DNA from: Stratiolaelaps scimitus
Taxonomy: Eukaryota; Arthropoda; Arachnida; Mesostigmata; Laelapidae
Length of the DNA: 64,000 nucleotides
Reading direction: 5' to 3'
NCBI GenBank assembly: GCA_019614645.1
Contig: JABWDB010000007.1
Coordinates: 11,235,501-11,299,500, forward strand
Position 1 is the stretch's first letter, and each line of letters starts with the position of its first letter. The position numbers and the translations under genes were made by a program. The notes beneath the pieces are model-generated. The model saw only the letters and a program-made list of their open reading frames with translations, ran no database searches and was not told the DNA's origin. This document shows positions 52,355 through 63,617 of the stretch, one piece after another.

Positions 52355-55300
52355 TACTTTAATAATTATTAATCTAAATTGTCAGTGTCGAAAGGCCGCT
52401 CGGAGGGTCGGAATGAGCAGAGATCTGTCTTCTATTACCATCATTATTATTATTATTATCCTCAGTCGTCGATTACCGATGGCTTTTTTGCCTTTTTCGT
52501 CTCCGTTGCATGCGCGATTTCCTCCGCCATCTGCTTCCTGTTCACTTCCTCTGTTTCCGCGCTCTGCAGCGTTCGTCACGTGTTGCACCGGCAGGACCTC
52601 GAGGTCCGCTCTTGCTCGAGTCCCGAAAACCTAACTCCCCCAGGGTCGGCCAAGTCTCCATCGGTCTTCGTTATCTTACCACTCACTACCGGCTCGACGC
52701 ATTCTAGTCGTTCGTCGACTACTGTCTGTCTACCTGGCCGCCAGCGGAAGCCCCCCTTGCGCCCAGGGGTGGTGTACCGACTTGCCCTTTGGGGTGTGCG
52801 ACGCCCGGCACTGCACCCGATCATGGATTGCGCCCAAGGTGGTCGCTCTGTCTCAATGTCGAGAGGCGGAAGTGCAATTTCTCGCTTCACCTGCGCAGCC
52901 AGGCCTCGCCGCTGCTACTGCTAAGCGAACTGCTGACTCATCTTCGTCTCGGGCTATGTCTCGGGCTGGTTTAGTCCAGGCAGACTGGCTAAAGCGGGCC
53001 GAGGCGTCTCCTCTCTCGCCGAGCTCGGCCACACTTTATTTCTATCCTGGCTGGCTTCCTCGGCAGGTTTTCGGAATGGTCGAATACCTGAATCGTCGTG
53101 CACCTTGTGGACTCTGAGGATTAACCCGTACCAGTGAGCACCCTACGCATACGAGTATATTGCTCGACTTGTTGTCCTCTAAGCAGCTTCGATGCGGAGC
53201 GCCTGCTCTTCGGGCGCAACCTGCTTCTTTACGCTGCAGGTTCCTCTCTCCTATGAAATTGGGATCCTTCTTCATTTGTTGTCGTCTTGAGCGTCGTTCG
53301 TTTCGACTCAAACGCTTTGTGCTGTATATGCATCGCTAAGCTCACACTTGTACTTTCATCGTTGAGGGCGACCCTGCCAGCCGCATGAGGTAACGTTGTG
53401 ATACGTTCACTGTACATTTTATACAAGGGTATACCTAGCCACACACCCGCTGTAAGAAAAATGAGGAGAAGTCGTGGAGTAGACGGCGTAGTGACAAGTA
53501 CTATAGACACAGTATAACAGAGACATATGTACGCACGTTGTTGAGGGTGGAGTCGTTGATTTGAAAGTAAACCTCGAGGGGAGATGCGGACGAACTTTAC
53601 CGTCAGTGGTGGTCACGCTTTCTCGTAGTGAATGTATTAATTCATCTAGGTAGTTTTCATTCAGCTCTTAAGTACAAGACACTTGGGAGCATGCAAACAA
53701 CATAGAAGTAACATTTACTTCAAAGTCCATTATAAGACGCGTCCATGAAGTGTAGTATATACTTGGTGAAGGGCTCTCTGAAAGGAATTCTTCACACTTC
53801 TTCACCTCTAATACAAATGCGGTTTGTTGTCAAGCGAGATTAGCACCTGCCTTCAAATTCAAATGACAAGCAATAGTACTAATACTACACAAAGTCCGAA
53901 CTTTTCTTCGTCGAGTCTGTCAGGTTAGCCTGATAATATGTGTATTGTACGCAGGCAATACATGTCGTCACTCATCAACCTGGAATAGGTACCCAGTCAG
54001 CCATCAGTGAACCGCTCTAATATCTTCAAATTGTCTACGCACAAAAATGATTAGAACGGCTGAACCTGTCTGTCTGAATTCATTCAACTTCTCGTTGGAT
54101 ATCTTGCTATAGATTGCTAGCCAGGAATATAATGTGTATGTATGTCATAACAAATTCCATGGCCCTGCTGATAGTGCCGAGCAAAAAAAGCCACCCCATA
54201 GACTAACTCACCATTGTCTCCCTGTGTGTTAATATGTCGTTTTTCAGCTTTAATTTTGTTAATCATACGATGACTGCTAGATGTAAATCGTCGTAATTAT
54301 TTTATCATATCATACGCTATATTATTCTGAAACGGCTCACGAGAAACTACTGTCCAATTTCGCTGTCACCTTGGCGTGACGTCGCGTTGCCGCGATTTCA
54401 CCTGTGATTTGTACGTGGCCTATTGACTAATAGCAAATTGGCGAACGCTTGTACTAATACAATAATGATAAATATTTAGATTATAACGATTATTGTCATT
54501 TTGATTATTTGGAAATAGGATGAACGCCTTAATCATACAATTGATTTTTGCGGGATTTACTATAATCGTATTACCAATCGCGCTTATCAAGCTAAGCGGA
54601 TCTTGAACTGCAGTTCCGAAAATAAACCACTAATGAAATGAAGCAGTTCCAGACACTCGTAGATTGCAGACAACTGCACTACCGTATGCTGAAAACAAGG
54701 CCCAGTAAACATGGGCGACTATGGGAGCTCATCGGACACAAGCGTTAGACTCAACGGCGCGAGTGATACACCTCTGAAATCGTGTATCGACAATATCTCC
54801 ACTTGTTTATCGCTAGAAAATCAGCTCTTCTTTCTTTGGATTTAAGTCGAAACTGACTGTCAAAAGTTTGGTTCGAGTTTTCAGTTCGGCATCGCCACCC
54901 AAATGGGCACAAATTACAAATCCGATCGAGTAGAGATATTCGATGTCGCAAGGACGAATTGACTTCACCAGCTTGCACCAGCATCGTCAAATTATTGACA
55001 TATTCAAAAAGACTACTACCACTCCTACTAGCGTCACCACTGAGTGATTATTTGTCTCGTCTAATCGAATATCGCCTAGTCTCACGAGCCGCTAGATTTT
55101 TCAGGGTGACACACGTCGACGACAGTGCCAACTACATCGATGACAAGCGCAACAGACAAGCGAAGTCGGTCTCGCGAACATATGCACTGCAAATTTGATC
55201 AATTCGCCAAATATCGACTATCTAAGCTTAGGGAATAGCTCGCTGACGAGCTTGGGAGGTGCGGGCCGCGGCCGAGAATCGATTTGATGGGCGAAATGAA

Positions 55301-56608
55301 ATATTCATTCATAGAATTTCGCTGCACGTTACGTCGTAAGGCAGCTCTGGCATTTATGCATAGCAAATCATGAATGGAAGGTGTTTGTTGTTCACGACCA
55401 TAGAGATGTGACCGAGTTTTCTTCAACTAGGGATGTGGGGCAATGGGATGTAGATGTGTAGATCTTGTACAACTCGCTGAATAATCAGTCGGTAGATGTA
55501 CGAGATTTTCTGCCAGCCGCGTGTGTAGTAACATCGACGCGGCGTAATTATTGCAACTTAACAGGGCGAATTTGCAACAATTCGTGGAATTTTCACGGGA
55601 GGCTGTTCATCGACGTTTGTCCTTCAGCGGTGGATGTTTAGAATGCGCCCGTTCACTCTGGAACTGCCTTGCTACACCGGTGGGTTAACGTAGTCTTAAA
55701 CGTAAACTGATTGGGACGCTGACGTGTGGATGATATTTCGAGGAAATGGCTTCAATGGACCACACGTCGACGTTTGAAGAATATCAAACTCGTGGTTAAC
55801 AACAAGCGGCATTCTACAAAACGGCGAAAATTATGTGGCTGCTTAATCACTGCAGTCCTTAGTCGCGCCTACAGAACGACTATATTTGTAAATCATTTCG
55901 ATTTGAAATGCCTCTGATTTTTTGGTATTTCCCAGAGAAATTGATGGACGATATGCGCGAGCAAGAAATAGATGGATTTGGCGCCAAAACAAAAAGGCAA
56001 CACCGTGTCGCGCATCAACGCGTTCGTCGCGATCAACTGGATCACTGTGTATCAAACCCAATGATACATACGCTACTATGTGCTAGCCATTCGACTATTC
56101 TTTCCGAATACATTAAGAGATAACTAGCTTTTCACAGATCGTTTCACCAATAAATTCAATCACAGGATGATGCAACTATCCGCGCGTCCGCTGATATCGT
56201 AACGAGAATATGCGAAAATCATGACCATCTGATTTAACCAAGAAAACCATTTTGATAACCATCTGCGCCATCTCGCGTCCATGTCGAGGCGTTGGAGACG
56301 CACGCTCATCGTAGGAAAGCGGACCTAGTGAAAATTCTACGCGACGTTTCTCCGAATTGTTCAACTTTGTTTGTTGCACGTTGCGAGGCCAAACAAGCAA
56401 ATATTTTTTGCCCGAATTCGAATTCGCCTACTTCGTCTGACAGGTGTCGACAATAAATTATCACCGATTCTGCGATTTGCTCATTGCCCCTCAGCGTACA
56501 CGTTCGTACACATACGAATAGCAAGCAAATGATTCGGACAGCAATGGTACAAATGAATGAATATGCTCACACGCTCATACCGAGCAAATGAACATGCATC
56601 TTTGACCA

Positions 56609-57115
56609 TCACGCACGAGCTCTAGCTACCACCACCACCACCACTGGTGTGGTGACGTGCGGAGCCGTGTGTCGACCGCACCGACAATCATAGCGAATCA
56701 TACGGAAAAACACACACAACATGTGTGGACACAACGAATGCCACCGGAGTTGTGCGGGATCCACTCGAAACCAGCAAGTGAAGCCAGCCACGGAGACAAA
56801 CAAATAAGCATGACCAAGCAGAATGGCCGAACTGCTGCCCCTGCTACTGCTGCTGCTGATCAACGATGCCAGGGGACTTCGGTACATGGTCACCTCCTCG
56901 ACCAGCGTCAATAACCCGTATGTCAGCAATATATGCATTTTACACTGGGCGTACTCGCCGCCTTCGACTTTTCCGATGACTTCTTCTTCGTCGTCGTCGG
57001 TGTTTTTTCTTCGTCCCCTTTTGCCACTGAAAAATGGCAAATGAATACAAAGATGTCTACATCGGCTTTCCTTCTCGGAGTGACCGGCTGCGGCGGACGC
57101 TGCCGCAGCCACCAT
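56609..57115 (-). other. Exon-like open frame of 168 codons, unassigned
   Basis: An ATG at 57115 (MVAAAASAAAGHSEKES) opens a frame to 56609, among the longest ATG frames here. It contains a basic then acidic patch (GKRGRRKNTDDDEEEVIG), a hydrophobic stretch (ILLTYGLLTLVEEV) and a Ser run. It ends in poly-Val from a (CCA)n tract. A second - strand frame is open through the same DNA and reads Lys/Ser/Thr-rich text (TKKKSSEKSKAASTPSV). On the + strand a short complete ORF with a Leu-rich start overlaps. Three competing frames in trinucleotide-rich DNA make this ambiguous. It may be part of an exon or only compositional. Confidence 0.18.
56823..57044 (+). CDS. Possible 73-codon ORF with a signal-peptide-like start
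   Basis: ATG in a favourable context (cagaATGG) follows an in-frame TGA at 56811-56813. It reads MAELLPLLLLLLINDARG and then LRYMVTSSTSVNNP. The run to the stop is 73 codons. The first 18 residues look like a signal peptide with a cleavage-like DARG. The Leu run, however, comes from a CTG-rich stretch and the later Ser run from TCG repeats. No known family, and it overlaps a longer frame on the other strand. Confidence 0.13.
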   Translation: MAELLPLLLLLLINDARGLRYMVTSSTSVNNPYVSNICILHWAYSPPSTFPMTSSSSSSVFFLRPLLPLKNGK

Positions 57116-57464
57116 GCCGTTCGGTTGTCAACACGTTTTTCGGTTACGTCACGAACGGACGAACGTGGGATGATGATGATGCGATGTCCGTTGAGACTGT
57201 TCAGTTTAATGCGGCTGCTGCTGCTCCGTTGAACTTCTTCGTTTTCTTCTGCCCTACTGTCGCTACCTCCGACTTCTTCTCTCTCCTCGCCCTCTGCCGC
57301 ACGCAAGCCGCGTACTGCGGTAGACGCCGTCTGCGGACGACTGTAGGCGATCGCTACTGCGGTAGGCGCCGTACGATGACTCATCCCACCCGTGGCTACC
57401 GCTCGTTCTGTAACGGCGGGAGCGGCGCCCGGCGGCAACTCACCGCTGAACGCACCGGCCGGGA

Positions 57465-57624
57465 TCAAACCCCGAAGTCATCATGTTCGTCGGCCTCGTC
57501 GTCAGAGTCAGCAGTACCACTCGAGCTAGCTGTGTCACGTTGTATCTCCGTTGTTGATTGATGTTCGCCAGGCGGTGGCGTCGGTGGTGGTAGCGCGCCG
57601 GTGGTGTCTGACTGGTCAACACCA
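57465..57624 (-). CDS. Possible terminal exon encoding an acidic C-terminus
   Basis: On the - strand an acceptor-like ttgattcaacag is followed by one base completing a split codon and then 52 codons and TGA. The text reads GVDQSDTTGALPPPTPPPG, then EHQSTTEIQRDTASSSG, then TADSDDEADEHDDFGV. A Pro patch, a Ser/Thr patch and an Asp/Glu-rich end before a stop are typical of disordered protein tails and use varied codons. The frame is closed just upstream of the acceptor by TGA, as expected if the exon starts here. I cannot assign a family, and no partner exon was recognised. On the + strand a Ser-rich frame is also open. Confidence 0.25.
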
Positions 57625-58564
57625 CTGTTGAATCAATGCTTGCCAAGGTAGGGAGTGAGTCGTCCGTTGGTCGGCCGATTGGTTGGTTCGCTTCGCTGGC
57701 CGCGTGCTCCTCGCTCGCTCGCTCGCCTGCCTGCCTGGTTGATTGGCCTTCCAAACGAGTGTCGTGTCTTGTCTTCCTCGCCGGGCGTTCTGGTACCATA
57801 CATACATTGCGGCTTATTTGACGCTTCTGGATGGTTGCATACGGGGATCGACCGATTCGCCTGGAGGGAGGCGGTGCATAGTGCCAAACCAAGTGTAATG
57901 TGGGTAGGGTTTTTTTTATTTGGAAACCAATTCACGGAAATTCTAGCCGCACTGTGTATAGGGTATTGCAAATCAACAAAAAATCGATAGAAACTGCCGA
58001 AAGTGTCAAGAGATATCGGACGCGTTCGCATCGGAGCTGGCTGCCATATTGTGTTCTACATGACGGCATTATTACGGAGGGAGTATTATTTAGAATGTGA
58101 TTTTGATGGGAATGCTTGTTTCTTGTAGAGTGGATGAGAAACTCAGACATGCGCGTACCGTTGAACTCTTACGGAGCAGATTCGGATCTACGTAAAGCTA
58201 CAGATAGATTATAGATGCTCCAAGTCGTACGTTAATCCAACACCTCCTATGTACACATTGCTCAAGGCTGTATGATAACTTAAATGGCAATCCAGTGCAA
58301 TTACGCAATGAATCAGGAGGTCCATAATGCCTAAGTCGTGCCAGACTTGATTAAATGCAGCCGAAATATGTGGCTGGTTGAACGCCACGTCGTTCCAAAC
58401 CAAACACTTGAAACCTACCCTCGTTGTTCATAACACATATGATTATGATTTACTGAGATCTTCTTGGTGAGTCAACTTTGATGTGTCAATAGCGTTGAAC
58501 AGAATTCGTTTGTAGATTATGTGCCCTGGACCTCAATTCTCTTTGCTCTGGTACTCACCTCCGA

Positions 58565-58583
58565 CTCTCTCTCTCTCTCTCTC
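58565..58583. repeat. (CT)n tract
   Basis: An uninterrupted CT run. Confidence 0.95.
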
Positions 58584-59544
58584 ACTCTCAAAGTCACAGC
58601 TTTCCCAAAGAAAACGAGAGATCCGTTCCACTCCGTAGACTTTCATTTGTTGTTGAGCTGTTGCTGTTGTTGTTGTGATGCAACCATTTTCTGTTGTTAC
58701 GTTACATCGCCGCCGCTGCCGCCGCCATCACCGGCGTCGGCGCCGCTCGCTGTTGTCGACTTCTTTTTGTCCGATTATTTTTCCTCCCCGATTCGATTGC
58801 GCTGTATCGCTCTCGTATTTTGGTCTCGTCGCGATTTGGAATTCTCAGATTCAGACGAGAAGCAAATGAAGAAAGTTGCCGAAAAAGCGAGCGCACCTCT
58901 GACGTAATTCGCTCAGGCGGTCCCAGACGACGGATCCCACTCGAGATAGCGCGCTAAAGCTGCGGTAAGCGGATCAGCGATTTCATCGGAATAGCATTCA
59001 TTCACATGTTCAGTAGCAACAGACGAATTGTTGATTTAGAACTTAGGCGTATGCGAACGCAATCCTATCATTATTGTTGTTATTATTCGCTAAATCACCG
59101 GCAGGGAAACATCGCACGTGAACGCGCCAACGAGTTTGCATATTTACTGAAAATTGAGTCACAACAAACATTCGATATTACATATTCAATCGATTTCAAT
59201 CGTATGTGGGGCTAGTCACCGGAAGGCAGTGAAAGATTCAGTCGCAGTGCATTTGTATGGGCGTTGGGGCAATTAGCGAAATAATACTGGCGTTTGCAAG
59301 ACGCTAGGTAAGTAGTATGTCGTGGAACACATGGACGTTGGCACTTATTTTCTTCATCGTGCTCGAAAGGTGCCGGCCCGTACAGCATTGCAACTACTTG
59401 TTGTGGAGGGTAAGCGTTCAGCGATGTTGGCAAAGAGAACTGGATTCGGGACTGAAGTCATGCTATCGTAGCCAACAATAAGACGTGGCCACCGTTGGTG
59501 AGACATTAATTTCATATTTCACAGCCATGTATGACGATAGATAA

Positions 59545-59571
59545 ATAAAAAAAATATATATATATACATAT
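59545..59571. repeat. Poly-A followed by (TA)n
   Basis: An A-rich run passing into TA units with one internal C. Confidence 0.9.
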
Positions 59572-59765
59572 GATAAATTTATATCTTCGTCGTAACAAAG
59601 GTATCACGCAAGTCATCAGCCACACTGGTAATGGTTTGCATCTTTTGGAAGATTACCACGTGATCGCCTTTTATATCACTTCATGCCATTGGCAGGGACT
59701 GATTGCCGGCAGGCATACTAAGAGGCAAACGTCGTCTGCAAGTGTTGAAACGCTACAACCATCTG

Positions 59766-59768
<3 letters not shown>

Positions 59769-59800
<32 letters not shown>
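59769..59800. repeat. (AT)n microsatellite
   Basis: Sixteen uninterrupted AT units. Confidence 0.97.
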
Positions 59801-59802
<2 letters not shown>

Positions 59803-60724
59803 TGCTTGTTGTTTCAAGAAAGCAGCACGTTAACCAGCACGCAAAATGGCTAACCCAATTCTGTCGGAAAAGCCAATATTTACATCGAGTGGGAAACATT
59901 CATGCGTATGTTTGTAAAATTGGTCCTACAACCACTGCAACCACCGCTGCTGCTGCTGCTACATTCGCCTATTGAGTACTTGAGCGAAAGGAAGTCACAA
60001 TTGCCTAACCAATCTGTCAGGTAACACGAATCACTCGCAGTCAATAGCTAATAGATAGTGACAGTAGCGTAAGCCAGTGACTGACGTCTGGTTCGTCATT
60101 CGTTGTCCGTTCCGATCGATTGGTTGGGTCCCATCGGAAGAGCGTCAGGGAGCTTCGTTGTCTTCTGCTTGTCGCTGGTGGGGTCGTCACTTTGGTGAAG
60201 AATGACACATTCGATATCGTGATGATTGCCACGATTCGCGTAGTCACCAGTGACTCATCACGAACATGCAGATATTACATGGGGTTACCTTTCAACGGAA
60301 ATTTAAGGCCATCCTTCTAAAGTTTTCAGTGCCAATAGGAACATTCAGTAGGATGGAAATTAAATTGTGTAACTCAAATATGTAGATGAACTTCGAAGAC
60401 AGCCATGAGGGCTCGATTACGGGCTCAAGGTAAATTATCGATCCAAAAATCGGTCCTCCTCAATGATCGTCACCACCAACTATCGTTAGGATGTATTGTA
60501 TATTATTCTTATTATGTGTGAATTGAGTTGTCCTCTCTAAGCAACGCTGATTGATGGCCTGAACTGTGTCGTCAGCTGTCGACGACGTGATACCAGCCGC
60601 AATCAAAACCCATAAATCAGATGACAATCAACAATTAAATGCAATCAGCATGGCCTAATTATAATACGCAGTTTTTGAGTTAACCATCTTCCACTCTTAC
60701 ATGCCACGTGATAACAGATAATAA

Positions 60725-60785
60725 GAGAGCTTAAGCATTATAACAATTGCAGTTCCTTTAAAATAGAAATAAAATCTTTATACCT
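60725..60785 (+). repeat. Retroelement-like 3' tail, copy 3
   Basis: gagagcttaagcattat, then gcagttcctttaaaatag, then AATAAAATCTTTATACC. Third member of the family at 11564 and 42802. Its tail is the site of the apparent insertion that follows. Confidence 0.5.
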
Positions 60786-60899
60786 TTTTGTTTTTTCCAG
60801 CTGACCCTCAGCTGTTCCCCTATGCGACAGGCCTCAGCTCTTAACCTTTTTTAGGTATTACTATGAGGACCTGTATATATATATAAAATCTTTATACCT
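60769..60899 (-). mobile_element. About 97-bp insert flanked by a 17-bp direct repeat, retroinsertion-like
   Basis: ataaaatctttatacct occurs at 60769-60785 and again exactly at 60883-60899. The 97 bp between them, read on the - strand, begins atatatatacaggtcctcat and ends cagctggaaaaaacaaaa, an A-rich end directly against the target repeat. A long target-site duplication plus an A-rich 3' end is the signature of LINE-type target-primed insertion of a short RNA copy. The inserted sequence is not a tRNA or other RNA that I recognise. Simple local duplication of the tail is the alternative. Confidence 0.45.
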
Positions 60900-61280
60900 A
60901 AAAGGTCACAGATTGAAATATGTAGGCTCGGATTTTTTGACAGAATATCCCTTCGTTGTTTCTCTGCAAGGGTTACCTCGCCAACTTTGAAATGCCATCC
61001 TCAAGAAGCTGTGTTTTTCAAATTCCATTAAAAAAGGGGTTAGCCTCACAATTCATGGATATACAGCAGACGATCCATTATCACGCGTTCGCCTCTTCAT
61101 GTTTCGAGCTTTTATAAGCAGTTTGGAAGTGCGTTCCACCCTGACAGCACTATATCTTATACTCCATATGGCATCAAATGGAGATCGAATGGGTAGAAAC
61201 ACCCAGACTACGCTGGGTCAACCACCCCCCACCTCCACGACATGCTTTTGTTGCATTATGCATATGGAATGAAGCACTTC

Positions 61281-61323
<43 letters not shown>
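61281..61323. repeat. Compound (TA)n(TG)n microsatellite
   Basis: Thirteen TA units followed by eight TG units. Confidence 0.97.
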
Positions 61324-62275
61324 CAGGTGTATTGTGATAGTGAGACAGACACTTAAACACGCATGGCACTCAAACTAAAGTTGAAAAGGAAGCCTGCGAG
61401 GAGTCTATGCTATCACCCTGCAGTGGACGCATGTATCCATGTTATGCGAAGTATAGCTTTGCTCTTTAAGTTCGTCTCGTGCTGCTCGGAGACTCGCCTC
61501 AAGTGGGCCGTTGCTCGTTTTATTGTAGTTTTTATGTGTTGCTATGATCTTCTGTGTTGCCTCTTCGATTTGTCTTCAGCAGAGACTTCTCGGTGTGTAA
61601 CGCTCTTCTGGGTCCAGTGGGATGTCTGTGACCGACGCATCAACAGCACGTATGATGGTATTGATTCGAGCGACATTACACAATTTCTCATGAAAACATG
61701 AACCAACATCAGCGGTGGCGGCCTCTGGGGGAGGGGAGGTCAAGAATCATTTAAGCTGAACATGGTGATGACGATGGTGTCGACAGAAACTCGCACCCTT
61801 TCGATCTGTCTAGCATTTCGGATGGTGCCCGCCTATGACTTGTGGGCTAGAAGATGGAGAAGTGTGGAGTTCCACAAACTCATCGAGGCACCTGAATTGT
61901 ACGATGACAAAACGATTTTTTCTTGCTAGGGCAACCATTAAGCAACAATGATAGCTGTTGACGCTGTCGTCGAGCCAAATCGAGGCTCTCGCTACGTCAA
62001 ATATCTGGCTACTCTTTGCTCATTGTTCCGTTGTTGTTTGTGGTTGCCTTCAGACGCTCCGCGTTCGCAGGCCTGGATGGAGCGATGCGCTGCCGAAACT
62101 AGTTGACCCTTGCAGATCAATCAAAGTCCTTCACATCGAACAAATTTCTAATTAGATATGTGTATCAGTAACTCATGAACTCGTTAGAAAAGACAGAGAG
62201 AGCTGTGCTAACACATTCGGCAGAATAAAGTCGCCTTCGTTTCCCTGATATTTTGTTTACAATGATATACAGAAC

Positions 62276-62277
<2 letters not shown>

Positions 62278-62309
<32 letters not shown>
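62278..62309. repeat. (AT)n microsatellite
   Basis: Sixteen uninterrupted AT units. Confidence 0.97.
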
Positions 62310-62315
<6 letters not shown>

Positions 62316-63380
62316 CCCAACAAGTTGATATCACGGTCACGTGGAGACAGCTGACATAAGGGTTCACTAATTCTGGTAGCTAATCGGTGTAAACGTTCTA
62401 GATAGAGATATACATCCGGTCGTGCCGGTTTCAGCCAATGCAACAAATCAGTACGAAGTCATCAAATATGGACGGAACAATGGTATGACTAAATAAGTGG
62501 AGACCAGCTGCGGCAACTTCTGGTGACGGCGGGCCGAAGTCTGCCAATGTTATTTGAATGGGCAAACTTCAGTGGCACAATAACTTGGGGTATGTTGGCA
62601 GTCGTTGAACGTATTTAATTTACATCACAATAGAAACAGAGGACTGCAGCGCAGCTTTATCCATCGAGGTTATTAACAAGGGCAAAACGACTTCACATCT
62701 GGCGAAAACCAAATAGCGTGTGTGTTGTATTGTACCTCGCATAGAGCCACCATGCAGGACCCTATTGTCTATTCGCTGTGGTCCGTATATAACTGAATGT
62801 CGATCTCCTGTGCAGTATTCGCATGCATTCTAACCCTCGTGCATCAACCCACTAAGCTGCGCAGTCCCTTTCGATGTTGCTGTCGATTGGTCAATTGTAG
62901 TCCGGCAGGTGTTTCGACATTCTAAGAATGTCGTTTGTTGTAGACATTCTAAGAAACATCCCCTTTGGAACTATTCTGTAGGAAAGTTTCAGTCACTTCA
63001 GTAAAGTTATTACATCAGACGGTTTGACCATGCGTTTATCTGCCTATATTGTTTTATGATTAATTCGTTATGTATTGTATATATTGAGGAGACGAGCTGA
63101 GTTATCGACAAATGGTCTGAGGGCTTTCTACATTTTTGAAAACAATTAAACGAGAATGTATCCGTGCGGCAGCCCCCGAAGCCTAAACATTCTCTATTTT
63201 TGCCAGCAGCTGAGTCCTCCCATCAGCATTCATACGCCCGCTATAGAGGTAGGCAAGTTAATCTATGTCCACTTATACAAGAAAGCTGATTATGAAATCA
63301 TTCATCTAATTCCCATAAGCATTGCATTGTACGGCCTCGCATTTTGAAGCTGGTTCTTAAAGCAACCACTACGTACTTCG

Positions 63381-63401
63381 ATATATATATATATATATAT
63401 T
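63381..63401. repeat. (AT)n microsatellite
   Basis: Ten AT units. Confidence 0.97.
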
Positions 63402-63561
63402 GGCTTAGCAATTACGCCTCTGTGGACTTGTGGCTTCGATGGTATCCAACAAGCAGATCACTACAGAAGTTCATCGAACCATTGGATCTTCTGACAAATT
63501 CGAAGTGTTGCTGAGCTTTCTGTTGCCTTTCGATGAAAACGACGACAGCAACAGCACCCTC

Positions 63562-63617
63562 AATATATATACATGTAAAAAAAATTATATATATATGCAT
63601 GTATATATATATATATG
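63562..63617. repeat. AT-rich quasi-palindrome
   Basis: atatatatacatg on the left pairs with catgtatatatat on the right across an A-rich centre. It is a small imperfect relative, in form only, of the 32.3-kb palindromes. Confidence 0.8.

Larger units (their letters stand above)
32744..57464. other. Non-coding stretch, intron continuation with GC-richer blocks
   Basis: No exon could be identified. 34.6-40.1 kb, 48-49.7 kb and 52.4-53.3 kb are richer in GC, CAG/CTG and GA/TC tracts and hold overlapping frames of 100-180 codons on both strands, mostly from low-complexity sequence. They are the likeliest places for alternative promoters or untranslated exons. 41-48 kb and 53.5-56.5 kb are AT-richer and featureless apart from the listed repeats. 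Confidence 0.5.

Noticed and set aside
52379..53300. Overlapping frames up to 181 codons in C/T-rich sequence, considered as a decayed retroelement.
   Set aside because: No zinc-knuckle, reverse-transcriptase, integrase or transposase motif was seen, and no terminal repeats were found. The frames follow from the ATT and C/T-rich composition.
57300..57380. A repeated actgcggta-gcgccgt motif about 52 bp apart.
   Set aside because: Two copies only, within a low-complexity GC-rich segment. It is too short to call a repeat.
58361..58466. A + strand 106-bp segment open from an acceptor-like aaatgcag to TTCTTG|gtgagt.
   Set aside because: An open frame of 34 codons is expected often by chance, the acceptor lacks a pyrimidine tract and no family is recognised.
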